Positions 62,751 to 64,000 of a stretch of 64,000 nucleotides of DNA are shown here, piece by piece (position 1 is the stretch's first letter; every line of letters starts with the position of its first letter). The notes beneath the pieces were generated by a model that was not told the origin of the DNA, searched no databases, and worked only from the letters and a program-made list of their open reading frames with translations. The stretch is from contig JAOTOL010001394.1 in the NCBI GenBank assembly GCA_034440575.1, positions 724,501 to 788,500 on the forward strand. Direction: 5' to 3'. Source of the stretch: Imbricaverruca yamaguchii. Its lineage: Eukaryota; Arthropoda; Thecostraca; Neoverrucidae. Both the position numbers and the translations under genes were made by a program.

Positions 62751-62906
62751 CGACTTTCGGCACGCTGTGTCCTCCCACCGGAGGCATGTACCAGAAGAGG
62801 TTGAGGAGGATCATCACCAATACCCCTGTGTGGATAGAAGCCACTTTGATCTTGGCAGACGACTCAGGAGGTATCCAGAACACAGCCATAATATGGACGG
62901 CCAGCG
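62751..62906 (-). CDS. Candidate internal exon of a Cys-loop ligand-gated ion channel
   Basis: A 156-base minus-strand exon. The intron before it ends in a pyrimidine-rich TGTTTTCTATTTCAG (AG at 62908-62907), and the exon is followed by GTAAGA (GT at 62750-62749). Both introns are phase 1, so the exon is symmetric (52 codons). The peptide has the end of transmembrane segment M1 (LAVHIMAVFWIPPES), pore-lining M2 (KIKVASIHTGVLVMILLNLF) and the M2-M3 linker with MPP and SVPKVG, matching the nicotinic-receptor pattern PPES, M2, PP, SVPLIG. Such channels are pentameric neurotransmitter receptors in the plasma membrane. Oddities: Ala instead of the usual Glu before the M2 Lys, and Lys, His and Gly inside M2. 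Neighbouring exons are not visible in the window. It could be a diverged gene or an orphaned exon. Confidence 0.6.
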
Positions 62907-63650
62907 CTGAAATAGAAAACAACACTTCAGTATTGTACCATGCTAATGCCTCGGTGGGCCACGTTTCAATTTCTTTCAACGCATGCTGGTCTACGCTGAA
63001 AATATTTATTTTAAGCGAGAGGGTCTAAAAACATAAGCTCATCGAAGCAATCCGACCTGGCTCGGCCCGACCGTCAATTTTTTTTAAACAGTAATATCGC
63101 ACTTGTTACGGCACTTCCTGTCGTGATTGCTTCACTCATACCTTTATTTTGTTTTTTATTTTATTTTTTCGCCCGTTTTCGCCAAGACGTACACGCTTTC
63201 ACTCTTTCATGTAGACGCTGTTAGTTTTTGTTCAAAGAAGTGGTTTGATGGCTGAACTTCGTCGAGGTCAGTCCAGATGACACTGCGTGCCAGCCAGCCA
63301 ACTGGGCGTCCATTGCTCAGCGGTTAAAATGAGCGTCTGGGAAATAGAGGCAAGGGCTTGGTTCCCCAGCGATGATCTTGGGTCGTGTCATGGCAGGACA
63401 CCACGGCCACGAACGTCCCCGACAAGGAATCGAACAGGAACGGGGTTTCATTTTACTAGGATGACATTATATGACCGCACACTGGCAGGGGGAATGCTAT
63501 AGACGTTCGACGTGAAGAAGGCACCAAATGTGCAGTACAAATGCGACTACGTTTGGGAAATCTTTGCTAACTGTACAATTATTTTTATGGAAATAACAGG
63601 CGTCATCGAGCTTGCGACCTTTGTGAGTCTCAGGCGTCCATTGCGAGCCG
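62907..63650. other. Intron or intergenic DNA, possible tRNA-like SINE head
   Basis: At 63302-63365 the string TTGCTCAGCGGTTAAAATGAGC resembles a tRNA A-box arm, followed by GGCTTGGTTCC, a weak B box. Confidence in a SINE is low, and no gene is supported. Confidence 0.25.
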
Positions 63651-63965
63651 GCCGACGGCGGGACACTAAACAAGTCTGTATGTCGGCCGACGGCGGGACA
63701 CTAAACAAGTCTGTATGCCGGCCGACGGCGGGACACTAAACAAGTATGTATGCCGGCCGACGGCGGGACACTAAACAAGTCTGTATGCCGGCCGACGGCG
63801 GGACACTATACAGGTCTGTATGCCGGCCGACGGCGGGACACTAAACAAGTCTGTATGCCGGCCGACGGCGGGACACTAAACAGGTCTGTATGCCGGCCGA
63901 CGGCGGGACACTATACAGGTCTGTATGCCGGCCGACGGCGGGACACTAAACAAGTCTGTATGTTA
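63651..63965 (+). repeat. 35-bp minisatellite, nine units
   Basis: Units start GCCGACGGCGGGACACTAAA at 63651, 63686, 63721, 63756, 63791, 63826, 63861, 63896 and 63931. Differences are limited to a few positions (AAACAAG versus ATACAGG). Confidence 0.92.
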
Positions 63966-64000
63966 TCTAATGATCGTTGCACGTCAATTGATGTGCTTCC

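Noticed and set aside
63302..63380. tRNA-like A-box arm
   Set aside because: The B box is weak and no second copy was seen, so it is mentioned only as a possible SINE head.
63651..63965. CRISPR-like look of regular 35-bp repeats
   Set aside because: The units are contiguous with no unique spacers, and the window is eukaryotic. This is a minisatellite.

Overview
The window is repeat-dominated eukaryotic (metazoan) DNA. No intact host gene is visible. Coding signal comes almost wholly from decayed or nearly intact transposable elements, with one convincing short host-like exon near the right end. Non-LTR retrotransposons of several lineages, tRNA-headed SINEs, recurrent short AACCTAACC-type strings, long TG and AT microsatellites and an animal Cys-loop channel exon all fit an invertebrate, most likely an arthropod. 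The lineage is an inference; nothing here fixes the species.

Left part (1-12650): a tRNA-headed SINE (about 1000-1263), then a complete 3.74-kb DNA transposon (1907-5645) with roughly 300-bp terminal inverted repeats, a perfect 8-bp target duplication and a broken transposase-like gene on the minus strand. After short duplications (6086-7090) come two decayed LINE reverse transcriptase copies (7565-9340 minus, 11125-11960 plus).

Middle (12651-29800): a composite of two TTAA-bounded elements, here called family A and family B, with B sitting inside A (12651-14327). Next is a 3.3-kb transposon with roughly 300-bp TIRs and an XPG-like nuclease-type pseudogene (15030-18351), a diverged GGGCCC-rich block with a tRNA-Leu/Ser-like SINE (20370-21880), a 100-bp TG tract, and a nearly intact LINE (about 24240-27461) whose ORF2 is broken by a single-base frameshift.

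Right part (29800-64000): further A copies (31239, 43255, 47701, 53345, 54764), a second A-B-A composite (43255-44697), B copies (59227-60597), a 567-bp inverted-repeat pair whose flanks hold the two halves of one A element (37378-41911, a probable inversion), a tandem satellite of about 180 bp (38358-39350), more LINE remnants, several minisatellites and several perfect hairpins. Just before the end lies a splice-site-bounded 156-nt minus-strand exon encoding the M1/M2 part of a Cys-loop ligand-gated ion channel (62751-62906), next to a truncated Jockey/I-like LINE.

How the parts relate: A and B have TTAA-type ends but no visible transposase, so they are presumably mobilised in trans by a piggyBac- or Kolobok-type enzyme encoded elsewhere. 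The two larger DNA transposons carry their own, now broken, genes. The SINEs presumably depend on LINE reverse transcriptases. All family assignments come from motifs recognised by eye; no database search was run.
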